Below are positions 8,712 to 16,146 of a DNA stretch of 64,000 nt, piece after piece (position 1 is the first letter of the stretch; the number at the start of each line of letters is the position of its first letter). The position numbers and the translations under genes were made by a program. Source of the stretch: Capnocytophaga bilenii (GTDB lineage Bacteria; Bacteroidota; Bacteroidia; Flavobacteriales; Flavobacteriaceae); the NCBI RefSeq assembly GCF_017565765.1, contig NZ_JAGDYP010000007.1:62001-126000 (forward strand), written 5' to 3'. The notes under the pieces are model-generated. The model saw nothing but the letters and a program-made list of their open reading frames with translations, was not told the origin of the DNA and did not search any database.

Positions 8712-10469
8712 TTACTTCTCTTTTTCCATCTTGTCTTTCAATTCTTGAAGCGCTTCAATATCACCCAAAGTTGATTTTTCAACTTGTGAGCTTACAACAT
8801 TAGCAGCCTCTTTAGCTATTTTCTCTTCTTCTTCTCTGAAAACAGCTGTGTGAGATACTACTACACGTTTGAATTCTTTATTGAACTCTATTACCTTAAA
8901 CTCTGCAGTATCTCCTTTGCCTAATTTCTTACCATCTTCTTTTTCTAAATGACGAGTAGGAACAAACGCCAAGATATCTTCGTTAAAAGGTACTGTCGCT
9001 CCTTTGTCTACTATTTTCGAGATAGTACCTGTGTGAATAGTACCTACTGCAAACTCAGTTTCATACTTATCCCAAGGGTTAGGCATTGTTTGTTTATGCC
9101 CCAATGATAATTTGTGTCCTTCAGCATCAAGCTCAAGTACTATTACCTCTATCTTATCACCCGTATTTACTATTTCTGAAGGTTGTTTCACCTTCTTAGT
9201 CCAAGAAAGGTCGGTGATGTGAATTAATCCATCAATACCCTCTTCCAATTCTACAAACACACCAAAGTTAGTAAAGTTACGTACTGTACCAGTGTGTTTA
9301 GAACCTACAGGATATTTCTCTGTGATGTTAATCCAAGGGTCAGGAGTAAGTTGTTTAATACCCAATGACATCTTGCGCTCATTGCGATCAAGAGTCAATA
9401 CTACAGCTTCCACTTCGTCACCCAATTTCACAAAATCTTGTGCTGAACGCAAGTGAGTACTCCACGACATTTCCGAAACGTGTATCAATCCTTCTACACC
9501 ATCAGCAATTTCTACAAAAGCACCATAGTCAGCAATAACCACTACTTTACCTTTCACTTTATCACCTACTTTTAGGTCATCAGCAAGCGCATCCCAAGGA
9601 TGACGACTAAGCTGTTTCAAGCCCAATTGAATACGTGATTTGTTATCATCAAAGTCAAGGATTACCACATTTAGCTTTTGGTCTACAGCAACCACTTCTG
9701 ATGGGTGGCTGATACGTGCCCAAGAAAGGTCTGTAATATGTATCAATCCATCTACGCCACCAAGGTCAACGAATACCCCATACGAAGTGATGTTCTTAAC
9801 AACACCCTCAAGTACTTGCCCTTTTTCAAGCTGACTGATAATCTCTTTTTTCTGTTCTTCAATGTCAGCCTCAATAAGTGCTTTGTGTGAAACCACCACG
9901 TTTTTAAATTCGTGATTTACTTTCACAATCTTGAACTCCATTGTTTTATTTACAAATTGTTCGTAGTCGCGGATAGGCTTCACATCTATTTGTGAACCAG
10001 GCAAGAATGCTTCGATGCCAAATACATCTACTATCATACCACCTTTGGTACGGCTCTTCACAAATCCATTTACAATCTCACCATTTTCAAATGCAAGGTT
10101 GATACGATCCCAAGCCTTAAGCGTACGTGCTTTGCGGTGTGAAAGCACCAATTGTCCGTTGCGATCTTCGCGTACGTCAATAAGCACCTCTACTTTATCC
10201 CCTACTTTTAAGTTCGGATTGTAACGAAACTCATTTAGTGATATTACACCTTCTGATTTCGCATTAATGTCAATAATCGCTTCCCTGTCAGTAATACGAG
10301 TTACAACACCCTCTACTACTTCATTGTCTTGCGTATCAACAAAGTTGTTTTTAACCAATTCTTCAAAATTTTTCAATTGGTCTTCTTGAATACTGTCAAT
10401 ACCCTCTTGGTATCTGTTCCAATCAAAGTTCGCCAAGAACTCCTCTTGTGTTTGTGTGTTTTCAGCCAT
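8712..10469 (-). CDS. rpsA: 30S ribosomal protein S1
   Basis: The 585-residue protein has six S1 RNA-binding domains in series. Typical core strands include SYGVFVDLGGVDGLIHITDL, DYGAFVEIADGVEGLIHVSE and NFGVFVELEEGIDGLIHITD, followed by a divergent last repeat and a charged, coiled tail. Length and domain number match bacterial S1 (about 560-600). It binds mRNA on the 30S subunit, which matters in Bacteroidota because Shine-Dalgarno sequences are rare. The start is ATG 10469. The 247 bases upstream to aroB are AT-rich with no clear TAnnTTTG box. Confidence 0.97.
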   Translation of the reverse strand: MAENTQTQEEFLANFDWNRYQEGIDSIQEDQLKNFEELVKNNFVDTQDNEVVEGVVTRITDREAIIDINAKSEGVISLNEFRYNPNLKVGDKVEVLIDVREDRNGQLVLSHRKARTLKAWDRINLAFENGEIVNGFVKSRTKGGMIVDVFGIEAFLPGSQIDVKPIRDYEQFVNKTMEFKIVKVNHEFKNVVVSHKALIEADIEEQKKEIISQLEKGQVLEGVVKNITSYGVFVDLGGVDGLIHITDLSWARISHPSEVVAVDQKLNVVILDFDDNKSRIQLGLKQLSRHPWDALADDLKVGDKVKGKVVVIADYGAFVEIADGVEGLIHVSEMSWSTHLRSAQDFVKLGDEVEAVVLTLDRNERKMSLGIKQLTPDPWINITEKYPVGSKHTGTVRNFTNFGVFVELEEGIDGLIHITDLSWTKKVKQPSEIVNTGDKIEVIVLELDAEGHKLSLGHKQTMPNPWDKYETEFAVGTIHTGTISKIVDKGATVPFNEDILAFVPTRHLEKEDGKKLGKGDTAEFKVIEFNKEFKRVVVSHTAVFREEEEKIAKEAANVVSSQVEKSTLGDIEALQELKDKMEKEK

Positions 10470-10716
10470 TTGCTGATTTAAAATTTGTATTTCCTGCCAA
10501 AAAACAGTGTGCTATCTTATTTTCAAAAGGATTGTTTTTCAGCGGAAAGTGTGAAACATATTTCTTTTAAAGCACACTTCACCCTTTAAAAATTTCGGCA
10601 ATATTACAATTTTTTTTCCAATTAACAAAACAAAAAAATATAATTATTTTCTTTTATTACACTATACATTTGATTTACAATAATTTATAAGTGTAAAAAA
10701 TAAACCACATTACCCA

Positions 10717-11793
10717 CTAATTAGCGTAATACGCAAAAGCCTCTACTATCTCATCCAAAGATACCTCACAGTCTATTTTAGGAGTCCCAACACACTCCAA
10801 GAGCACAAATTGCACCTTTCCGTGCGAATTTTTCTTGTCAAATCGCATCAAATCACAAATAGCAGCAATTTCCTCTGCAGTAAAAACCTCTTTGCTAAAA
10901 TATTCACCCAATACACGCTTTATGGCATCACACTGCTCCTGCGAAAATCCCAATCGCTTCACCGACAAAAAGCTCGCCAGCACCATCCCTATCGCTATTG
11001 TTTCACCGTGTAATAACCTACGCCTATGAGTGTTATCAAGACAATATGACTCTATAGCGTGTCCCAATGTATGACCGTAGTTCAGTATCTTGCGCACCCC
11101 CTTCTCTGTAGGATCTTCCATTACCACCTCGTTTTTTATCACCACCGATTCGTAAATAAGACCATCCAAATCACTCAGTGTCAAAGATTTCAAATCACAC
11201 ATCCGTTGCCAGTAATTTTCCGATGCTATAAGCCCGTGTTTAAACATTTCAGCCATACCACTGCGAAGCTCATCTGCAGGAAGGGTTGCCAAAAACTCAG
11301 TAGCAATAACCACCCCCTTAGGATTATTAATCACCCCCACCAAGTTTTTAAGCGTTCCCAAGTCTACCCCTGTTTTGCCCCCTACCGAAGCATCTACCAT
11401 AGCCAGCAAACTTGTAGGAACATTGATAAACGCAATACCACGCATATAAGTTGAAGCCACAAAGCCCCCCAAATCCGTTACCACACCACCTCCTATATTT
11501 ATCAGCAAACTCTTTCTATCAGCCCCCAATTCTGCAAGCACCTGCCACACTTGGTAGCAAGTTTCTAAGTTTTTATGAGGTTCACCAGCCTCTATTTCAA
11601 TTATTTCTATAGGAATATCTGTAGCGAGTTGCGGCAAGAAAGTAGGCACACAACATTCGTGTGTATGCGTATCCGAAAGTATAAAAATCTTTGACGGACG
11701 CACCTCCTCCAAGTAACGATTTATAAATACATAACCTTCAGTATTAAAATACACCTTATATCCTTGTGCTTCAATAGGCTGTTCAATACTCAT
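10717..11793 (-). CDS. aroB: 3-dehydroquinate synthase
   Basis: The 358-residue protein carries the NAD-binding and active-site block GGGVVTDLGGFVASTYMRG, then PTSLLAMVDASVGGKTG and the metal ligands in MAEMFKHGLI and NYGHTLGHAIE. It converts DAHP to 3-dehydroquinate, the second step of the shikimate pathway. Length is normal for the family. It is on the same strand as rpsA but 247 bases away, so co-transcription is uncertain. The upstream tRNA-Arg unit has its own terminator. Confidence 0.97.
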   Translation of the reverse strand: MSIEQPIEAQGYKVYFNTEGYVFINRYLEEVRPSKIFILSDTHTHECCVPTFLPQLATDIPIEIIEIEAGEPHKNLETCYQVWQVLAELGADRKSLLINIGGGVVTDLGGFVASTYMRGIAFINVPTSLLAMVDASVGGKTGVDLGTLKNLVGVINNPKGVVIATEFLATLPADELRSGMAEMFKHGLIASENYWQRMCDLKSLTLSDLDGLIYESVVIKNEVVMEDPTEKGVRKILNYGHTLGHAIESYCLDNTHRRRLLHGETIAIGMVLASFLSVKRLGFSQEQCDAIKRVLGEYFSKEVFTAEEIAAICDLMRFDKKNSHGKVQFVLLECVGTPKIDCEVSLDEIVEAFAYYAN

Positions 11794-11944
11794 ATTTTAT
11801 TTATTTTAAAATATTTAACTATAAACAATACTTCAGAGCTTCACATACCTCCAAAATCAGCTTTTATAAAAAATAACGCAAAAAATATTACCTTATAAGA
11901 AGTTACTTACCTTGTCGTTTTAAGATAATTACAAATAAGATCTT

Positions 11945-11991
11945 TATAAAAAAACAAAAGGTAACGCCTTATGTGTAAGTGCGTTACCTTT
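11945..11991 (-). terminator. Terminator of the tRNA-Arg unit
   Basis: AAAGGTAACGC (11957-11967) and GCGTTACCTTT (11981-11991) form a perfect 11-bp stem with a 13-nt loop. Read leftward it is followed by a T-rich tract (11945-11956). It begins 3 bases after the tRNA 3' end. Confidence 0.9.
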
Positions 11992-11994
11992 CTG

Positions 11995-12068
11995 TGACCT
12001 CGACAGGATTCAAACCTGTAACCTTCTGAGCCGTAATCAGATGCGCTATTCAGTTGCGCCACGAGGCC
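11995..12068 (-). tRNA. tRNA-Arg (anticodon ACG)
   Basis: Read on the minus strand, the 74 bases fold as acceptor GGCCTCG/CGAGGTC (one G-U), D stem GCGC/GCGC, anticodon stem TCTGA/TCAGA with loop TTACGGC, and T stem ACAGG/CCTGT with loop TTTGAAT. The discriminator is A. The anticodon is ACG, decoding CGN after A-to-I editing. A20, an arginine identity element, is present. The 3' CCA is not encoded, so the CCA-adding enzyme at 22044-23462 is needed. Position 56 is T rather than C and the D-loop has A at position 19, preserving a 19-56 pair as A-U. Confidence 0.95.
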
Positions 12069-12091
12069 AAGTGCTTTATGTTTTACGGGTG

Positions 12092-12121
12092 CAAAGGTAC
12101 AACCTTTTTTGAAACCTGCAA
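12092..12121 (-). promoter_or_regulatory. Promoter of tRNA-Arg
   Basis: On the minus strand, TTG (12119-12121), a 19-bp spacer and TACCTTTG (12092-12099) exactly match the Bacteroidota consensus. Initiation would fall about 17 bases before the tRNA 5' end. Confidence 0.85.
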
Positions 12122-12155
12122 ATTTTTTAGCAACTTTTTTTCATTTTTTTTTTCA

Positions 12156-13208
12156 TCATTTCACTTGCACACGCCAGCCAAATGGGTCTTCTCCCCTGTT
12201 ATACTGAATGTTAAGTATCGTTTCTTTTATTTTATCTGCATACAATTCTGTTGGGCGATTCACACTATAATCCTTACCTTTATACCCAAATCCCGATATA
12301 GGACTAATCACTGCTGCCGTTCCACAACCAAAAGCTTCCTTAAATTCCCCACTTTCAGCAGCAGCTATAAGCTCACTTACCTTTACAGGGCGTACTTCCA
12401 CTTTTATACCCAATTTTTCAGCTACAGCTATAACACTCTTTCGGGTAACACCGTCCAAAATACGTTCACTTGTAGGGCAAGTTACCAATGTATCCCCAAA
12501 ACGGAACCACAAGTTCATTGTTCCTGCCTCTTCCAAATACTCGTGCGTAGCATCATCAGTCCACATCACCTGCTGATAACCCTCATTAGCAGCCTCACGG
12601 GTAGGATAAAACTGACCTGCATAGTTACCCGCTGCCTTTGCAAAACCAAAACCTCCATTCGCTGCACGGCTGTAGTAATCAGCAATCTTCACCTTTATAT
12701 CACCTGTATAATACGCCTGTACAGGGCTTGTTATTATCATAAATAAGTAGTCTTTCGCTGGTGCAGCTTGTACACCTGGTGTAGTTGCTATCATAAACGG
12801 ACGCAAATAAAGCGCATTGCCAAAGCCCGGACGCACCCACTCACTATCAAGAGCTACAAGCGTGCGAAGTGCCTCGTCAAACCATTCTTCAGGAAAAGCA
12901 GGCATCGCCAAGCGCTCACAAGATTTATTTATACGCTTATAATTCTCCTGCGGACGAAACAAAAACACCTGTCCTTTATCATCTTTATACGCTTTCATTC
13001 CCTCAAATACTGCCTGACCGTAATGAAATACACTAGTCGATGGGTCTAACGTAAGAGCTCCATAAGGCTTTATAGTAGGATTTTGCCAACTCCCATCCTT
13101 ATATTCACATATGAACATATGGTCAGAAAACGTTTTACCAAAACTTAACTTTGAAAAGTCTACCTCTTTTATACGACTTTCCTTAATCTTTTCAATCTTT
13201 AAATCCAT
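12156..13208 (-). CDS. ilvE: Branched-chain amino acid aminotransferase
   Basis: The 350-residue protein belongs to fold-type IV PLP aminotransferases of the long (eukaryote-like) BCAT group. Features are STSVFHYGQAVFEGMKAY near the N-terminus, ALYLRPFMIA, the PLP-lysine region GFGFAKAAGNYAGQ, and EAGTMNLWF with LDGVTRKSV and FGCGTAAVISPI. It interconverts Leu, Ile and Val with their 2-oxo acids. No TAnnTTTG box lies in the 24 bases upstream, so it may be read through from the toxin-antitoxin genes. Confidence 0.95.
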   Translation of the reverse strand: MDLKIEKIKESRIKEVDFSKLSFGKTFSDHMFICEYKDGSWQNPTIKPYGALTLDPSTSVFHYGQAVFEGMKAYKDDKGQVFLFRPQENYKRINKSCERLAMPAFPEEWFDEALRTLVALDSEWVRPGFGNALYLRPFMIATTPGVQAAPAKDYLFMIITSPVQAYYTGDIKVKIADYYSRAANGGFGFAKAAGNYAGQFYPTREAANEGYQQVMWTDDATHEYLEEAGTMNLWFRFGDTLVTCPTSERILDGVTRKSVIAVAEKLGIKVEVRPVKVSELIAAAESGEFKEAFGCGTAAVISPISGFGYKGKDYSVNRPTELYADKIKETILNIQYNRGEDPFGWRVQVK

Positions 13209-13232
13209 ATTGTTTTAGTTTTTTTAATATCT

Positions 13233-13529
13233 TCATTTATCGTTATAGTGCCCCAATAGCTGAAGTACTATAATTGTTTTTATATTTTCATATACTTGAT
13301 AAACAACCCTATCTTTTTTAGAAAGTTCTCTACTCCAAACCTCCTCATTGGGGTAGTTTCTTAACTTTTCTGGCAAAGCAAAACCATTGATATTCATTGG
13401 TGTATAAGCCAATTCCAAAAAAATCCTTTCCAGCCGCTCTTTTACAGCCTTTGTCCCCGATTTTTTAATCTTATCTAATTGTTCTACAGCTCTTTTAGTA
13501 AGTTCTATTGTGTAGGTAGGTGTTCCCAT
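13233..13529 (-). CDS. YoeB/Txe-like toxin of a type II toxin-antitoxin pair
   Basis: The 98-residue basic protein follows the RelE-superfamily YoeB/Txe plan: YTIELTKRAVEQLDKIKKSG, ERLERIFLEL, EKLRNYPNEEVWSRELSKKDRVVYQV and a C-terminal LGHYNDK. The His-Tyr near the end corresponds to the catalytic pair of YoeB, and the basic residues to its RNA-binding surface. Such toxins cleave ribosome-bound mRNA. The ATG at 13529 lies inside the upstream antitoxin-like gene (25-base overlap), typical of coupled toxin-antitoxin operons. Toxic activity is inferred. Confidence 0.85.
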   Translation of the reverse strand: MGTPTYTIELTKRAVEQLDKIKKSGTKAVKERLERIFLELAYTPMNINGFALPEKLRNYPNEEVWSRELSKKDRVVYQVYENIKTIIVLQLLGHYNDK

Positions 13530-13744
13530 ATATTAAAAGGATTTATTTTGGTGGTCTTATGAGTTTTAAATTCTGTGCATCCTTCTTCTATAAGAGCGTC
13601 TAAATACATTTCTTCTTGCTCCTTTTTCACTTCCGCCTCCTCTCTCCCTTTTGTTTGAAAAAGAGACTCCACAGCAACTTCCTCATCAATACAAGCATTA
13701 TTTACCAATACCCCCGTATCATAATTATTTATCATTGTCTTCAT
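13505..13744 (-). CDS. Putative antitoxin partner of the YoeB-like toxin
   Basis: The 79-residue acidic protein (for example EAEVKKEQEEMYLDALIEEG) precedes and overlaps the toxin gene by 25 bases, the usual place for an antitoxin. It does not resemble the YefM/Phd family that normally accompanies YoeB, and no clear ribbon-helix-helix or HTH motif is visible. The C-terminal half, ending in NPFNIWEHL, could be the toxin-wrapping segment. Start is ATG 13744, though ATG 13735 is possible. Identity rests on gene order. Confidence 0.65.
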   Translation of the reverse strand: MKTMINNYDTGVLVNNACIDEEVAVESLFQTKGREEAEVKKEQEEMYLDALIEEGCTEFKTHKTTKINPFNIWEHLPTQ

Positions 13745-13763
13745 TGTTGCTCTAAATTTTCGT

Positions 13764-13791
13764 CAAAGATACAAATTATTTCCTAACTTTG
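13764..13791. promoter_or_regulatory. Overlapping divergent promoters: toxin-antitoxin (-) and mnmD (+)
   Basis: TATCTTTG on the minus strand (13764-13771) would start transcription about 13 bases before the antitoxin ATG. TAACTTTG on the plus strand (13784-13791) serves mnmD. Neither has a well-placed TTG. The boxes are 12 bp apart, so the polymerases or an autoregulating antitoxin could compete. Confidence 0.6.
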
Positions 13792-13861
13792 TGCCCTAAA
13801 ATACAAAAAACTTTTTAACATCTTTTACAATCAGCTAACTATTAAAGGGTTAATAATTATA

Positions 13862-14521
13862 ATGACACACACACTTATTCAAACCTCCGATGGCTCTACA
13901 AGCCTCTATAACCCACAACTCAACGAAACCTACCACTCCGTACACGGCGCTCTACAAGAAACTATGCACGTCTTTATCAAAAATGGGCTCTATCTATTCT
14001 CAAAACAACCCATCTCCATACTCGAAATAGGCTTCGGAACAGGACTCAATGCCCTTGTTACCTTCGCTCAGCACACTTCTTTAGGGCAAACCATCCATTA
14101 CGAAACCGTAGAAGCCTACCCCCTCACTTGGCAAGAAGCCTCACAAATGAACTACCCACAACTCATCGATAACTCTCTTTCATCTATCTTCCAGCAAATG
14201 CACAGCTGTAGCTGGAATGAAACAATACAATTATCCCCCACCTTTAGCTTCAAAAAGCGACTCCAACACTTCCAACAAATTAACGACACCCCCACTTTCA
14301 ACCTCATCTATTTCGATGCCTTCGGAGCACAAGTACAACCCGAACTATGGAACGAAGATATCTTCAAAAAAATGTACAACGCCCTGAAAAACAATGGTAT
14401 ATTAGTTACCTATGCCGCTAAAGGTAGCGTGCGCCGCGCCTTGGCAGCCGCAGGATTCACTGTAGAACGACTTCCAGGACCTCCTATGAAAAGGGAAATG
14501 TTACGGGCTCAGAAAAATTAA
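13862..14521 (+). CDS. mnmD: tRNA (mnm5s2U34)-methyltransferase MnmD (stand-alone)
   Basis: The 219-residue protein is the methyltransferase half of E. coli MnmC without the FAD oxidase half. It has the SAM-binding loop ILEIGFGTGLNALV, the following acidic strand (YETVEAYPL), the motif IYFDAFGAQVQPELW and the C-terminal RLPGPPMKREML. It finishes the 5-methylaminomethyl-2-thiouridine modification at the wobble base. Its last 38 bases overlap the 3' end of menC on the other strand. Confidence 0.92.
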   Translation: MTHTLIQTSDGSTSLYNPQLNETYHSVHGALQETMHVFIKNGLYLFSKQPISILEIGFGTGLNALVTFAQHTSLGQTIHYETVEAYPLTWQEASQMNYPQLIDNSLSSIFQQMHSCSWNETIQLSPTFSFKKRLQHFQQINDTPTFNLIYFDAFGAQVQPELWNEDIFKKMYNALKNNGILVTYAAKGSVRRALAAAGFTVERLPGPPMKREMLRAQKN

Positions 14522-15521
14522 CACTCAATAAACCTCCCTCTACTGCCAACGGAAACGCTATATTATTAGTGTACAAGCTCCCCGTACCCAATCCCTGAGG
14601 CATTGTATTCCCCAAAGTATAAGTCCATTGCGCAATAGCATTCAGCCCAATATTACTCTCAAGCGCACTGGTTACCCACCATCCCACCTTATGAGCCTCA
14701 GCAAGCGAAATCCACTCCTCACTACCCCTATACCCCCCTATCAACGAAGGTTTTAAAATAATATATTGCGGCTTTATTTCCTTCACAAGCCGCTTTTTTT
14801 GTTCCAAATCAAAAACTCCTATCAGCTCCTCATCAAGAGCAATAGGCAAAGGCGAAGTCTCACAAAGGCGCGCCATTGCCGCCCACTGCCCTGCCTTAAT
14901 GGGCTGTTCTATAGAGTGCAATCCCAAATCCGCCAAACGTGCCAACACATCCACAGCTGCCTCAGGAGCAAAAGCTCCATTAGCGTCCACCCTTATTTCT
15001 ATATCCTCTACCGAAAATTCACGCCGTAAAGCCTTTAGGAGCAAATACTCCTCCTCAAAGTCTATCGCACCTATTTTCATCTTAATACACCCAAAACCCT
15101 GCGAAATCTTATCCTTTATCTGCGCTTTCATATACTCAGGCGTCCCCATCCAAATAAGCCCATTGATACCAATAGAAGCTCTACCCATCGTAAAATCCGA
15201 AGGAAATAACTCGTACCACCGCAGCGCACGAAGCCCTCTAAAAGCCTGTTCCACACCAAATTGTATTGATGGAAAAGCCCTAAGTGTACTCAGCAATGCC
15301 GTTTCGCCCAAATCAATATGGGCACACACCCATTGCAATTGCGTTTCGTAATCAGGTACATCGTCCACGCTCAAGCTACGCAAAATTCCACATTCACCTA
15401 TCCCTCTTTTGCCTCCATCCTCAACAATCAAAAAATAAGTTTCTTTTGTAGTAAGCACCCCACGCGAAGTCCCCGAAGGACGCTTAAATTCCAATATGTG
15501 TTTTCTGTAATAAGCCCTCAT
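14484..15521 (-). CDS. menC: o-Succinylbenzoate synthase (enolase superfamily)
   Basis: The 345-residue protein has the MLE-subgroup arrangement: a capping N-terminal domain, CIKMKIG (KxK general base), RVDANGAF, EQPIKAGQW and ALDEEL as metal ligands, and the second lysine in YIILKPSLIGGY. It dehydrates SHCHC in menaquinone synthesis; menD lies at 50308-51981. Dipeptide epimerases share this fold, but the weak conservation and partner menD favour MenC. Its ATG overlaps the tsaE stop codon (TAATG), indicating translational coupling. Confidence 0.87.
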   Translation of the reverse strand: MRAYYRKHILEFKRPSGTSRGVLTTKETYFLIVEDGGKRGIGECGILRSLSVDDVPDYETQLQWVCAHIDLGETALLSTLRAFPSIQFGVEQAFRGLRALRWYELFPSDFTMGRASIGINGLIWMGTPEYMKAQIKDKISQGFGCIKMKIGAIDFEEEYLLLKALRREFSVEDIEIRVDANGAFAPEAAVDVLARLADLGLHSIEQPIKAGQWAAMARLCETSPLPIALDEELIGVFDLEQKKRLVKEIKPQYIILKPSLIGGYRGSEEWISLAEAHKVGWWVTSALESNIGLNAIAQWTYTLGNTMPQGLGTGSLYTNNIAFPLAVEGGLLSVNFSEPVTFPFS

Positions 15522-15931
15522 TATGCCGAATAATTAATAACGTTCAACTTCCGCGTTTGTTTATCAATAGCTGTAATTTCCACAATAGTATAAGCATCAG
15601 GCAAATACTTTGCCACCCGTTCAGCCCATTCTATAAAACACCAGTCCCCCGAATAAAGATACTCCTCAAAGCCAATATCAAAAGCCTCTTCTTCATTCTT
15701 AAGACGATAAAAATCAAAGTGATAAACACAACCCTCAGGTATTTCATACGGATTTACAAGGCTAAAAGTAGGGCTACTCACATTGTCATTACTCCCCAAA
15801 GCCCGCACCAATGCCTTGATAAGAGTCGTTTTGCCAAACCCCATAGCCCCCCTAAAAATCACTACTTTATGCTTAAGCAGCCTAATCACCTCTGCGGCTA
15901 CTTTATCTATTTCTTCTAATGTATAAACCAT
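15521..15931 (-). CDS. tsaE: tRNA threonylcarbamoyladenosine biosynthesis ATPase TsaE
   Basis: The 136-residue protein has the Walker A motif FRGAMGFGKTTLIKAL, the following SSPTFSLVNPYE and YHFDFYRL, and the WCFIEWAE segment. It is the ATPase of the TsaB/TsaD/TsaE complex that makes t6A37 on ANN-decoding tRNAs. Length is normal. It is first in a two-gene operon with menC and is probably driven by the minus-strand box at 16081-16088 through a leader of about 140 bases. Confidence 0.95.
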   Translation of the reverse strand: MVYTLEEIDKVAAEVIRLLKHKVVIFRGAMGFGKTTLIKALVRALGSNDNVSSPTFSLVNPYEIPEGCVYHFDFYRLKNEEEAFDIGFEEYLYSGDWCFIEWAERVAKYLPDAYTIVEITAIDKQTRKLNVINYSA

Positions 15932-16080
15932 ATTTTATTTTTTTATAATTAGTCAGTTACGCTCGTTTACTTTCTTCCATAATTACCTCCACCTACCTAG
16001 CTCTGTGCATTCACTATTATTAACTTCCACTCCCACATTACTCACCGAAGGTTAAGCGAACAATAATAACTTTACAACCA

Positions 16081-16118
16081 CAAAGGTACAAAAAAATCAT
16101 AATTATTTACTACCTTTG
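16081..16118. promoter_or_regulatory. Mirror-image divergent promoters for tsaE-menC (-) and ABC-F gene (+)
   Basis: CAAAGGTA at 16081-16088 is TACCTTTG on the minus strand, and TACCTTTG at 16111-16118 is on the plus strand. They form an inverted pair with 22 bases between. Neither has a TTG at the usual distance. The plus-strand box is 28 bases before ATG 16147. Confidence 0.7.
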
Positions 16119-16146
16119 CACCAAATTACTTACTATCAAATTTATA

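Noticed and set aside
11059-11454. A 131-codon open frame antisense to aroB
   Set aside because: aroB is complete and well conserved; the antisense frame resembles no family.
12120-12155. Long T/A tracts as a possible slippage or regulatory site
   Set aside because: They are in non-coding DNA between the ilvE stop and the tRNA promoter and fit a weak termination region.
12054-12746. A 230-codon open frame on the plus strand
   Set aside because: It lies opposite ilvE and includes the tRNA-Arg complement; the sequence is low-complexity and rich in Cys, Phe and Ser as expected for antisense of a real gene.
14899-15351. A 150-codon open frame antisense to menC
   Set aside because: It is fully inside menC on the other strand and shows only Ser/Pro/Ile-rich composition.
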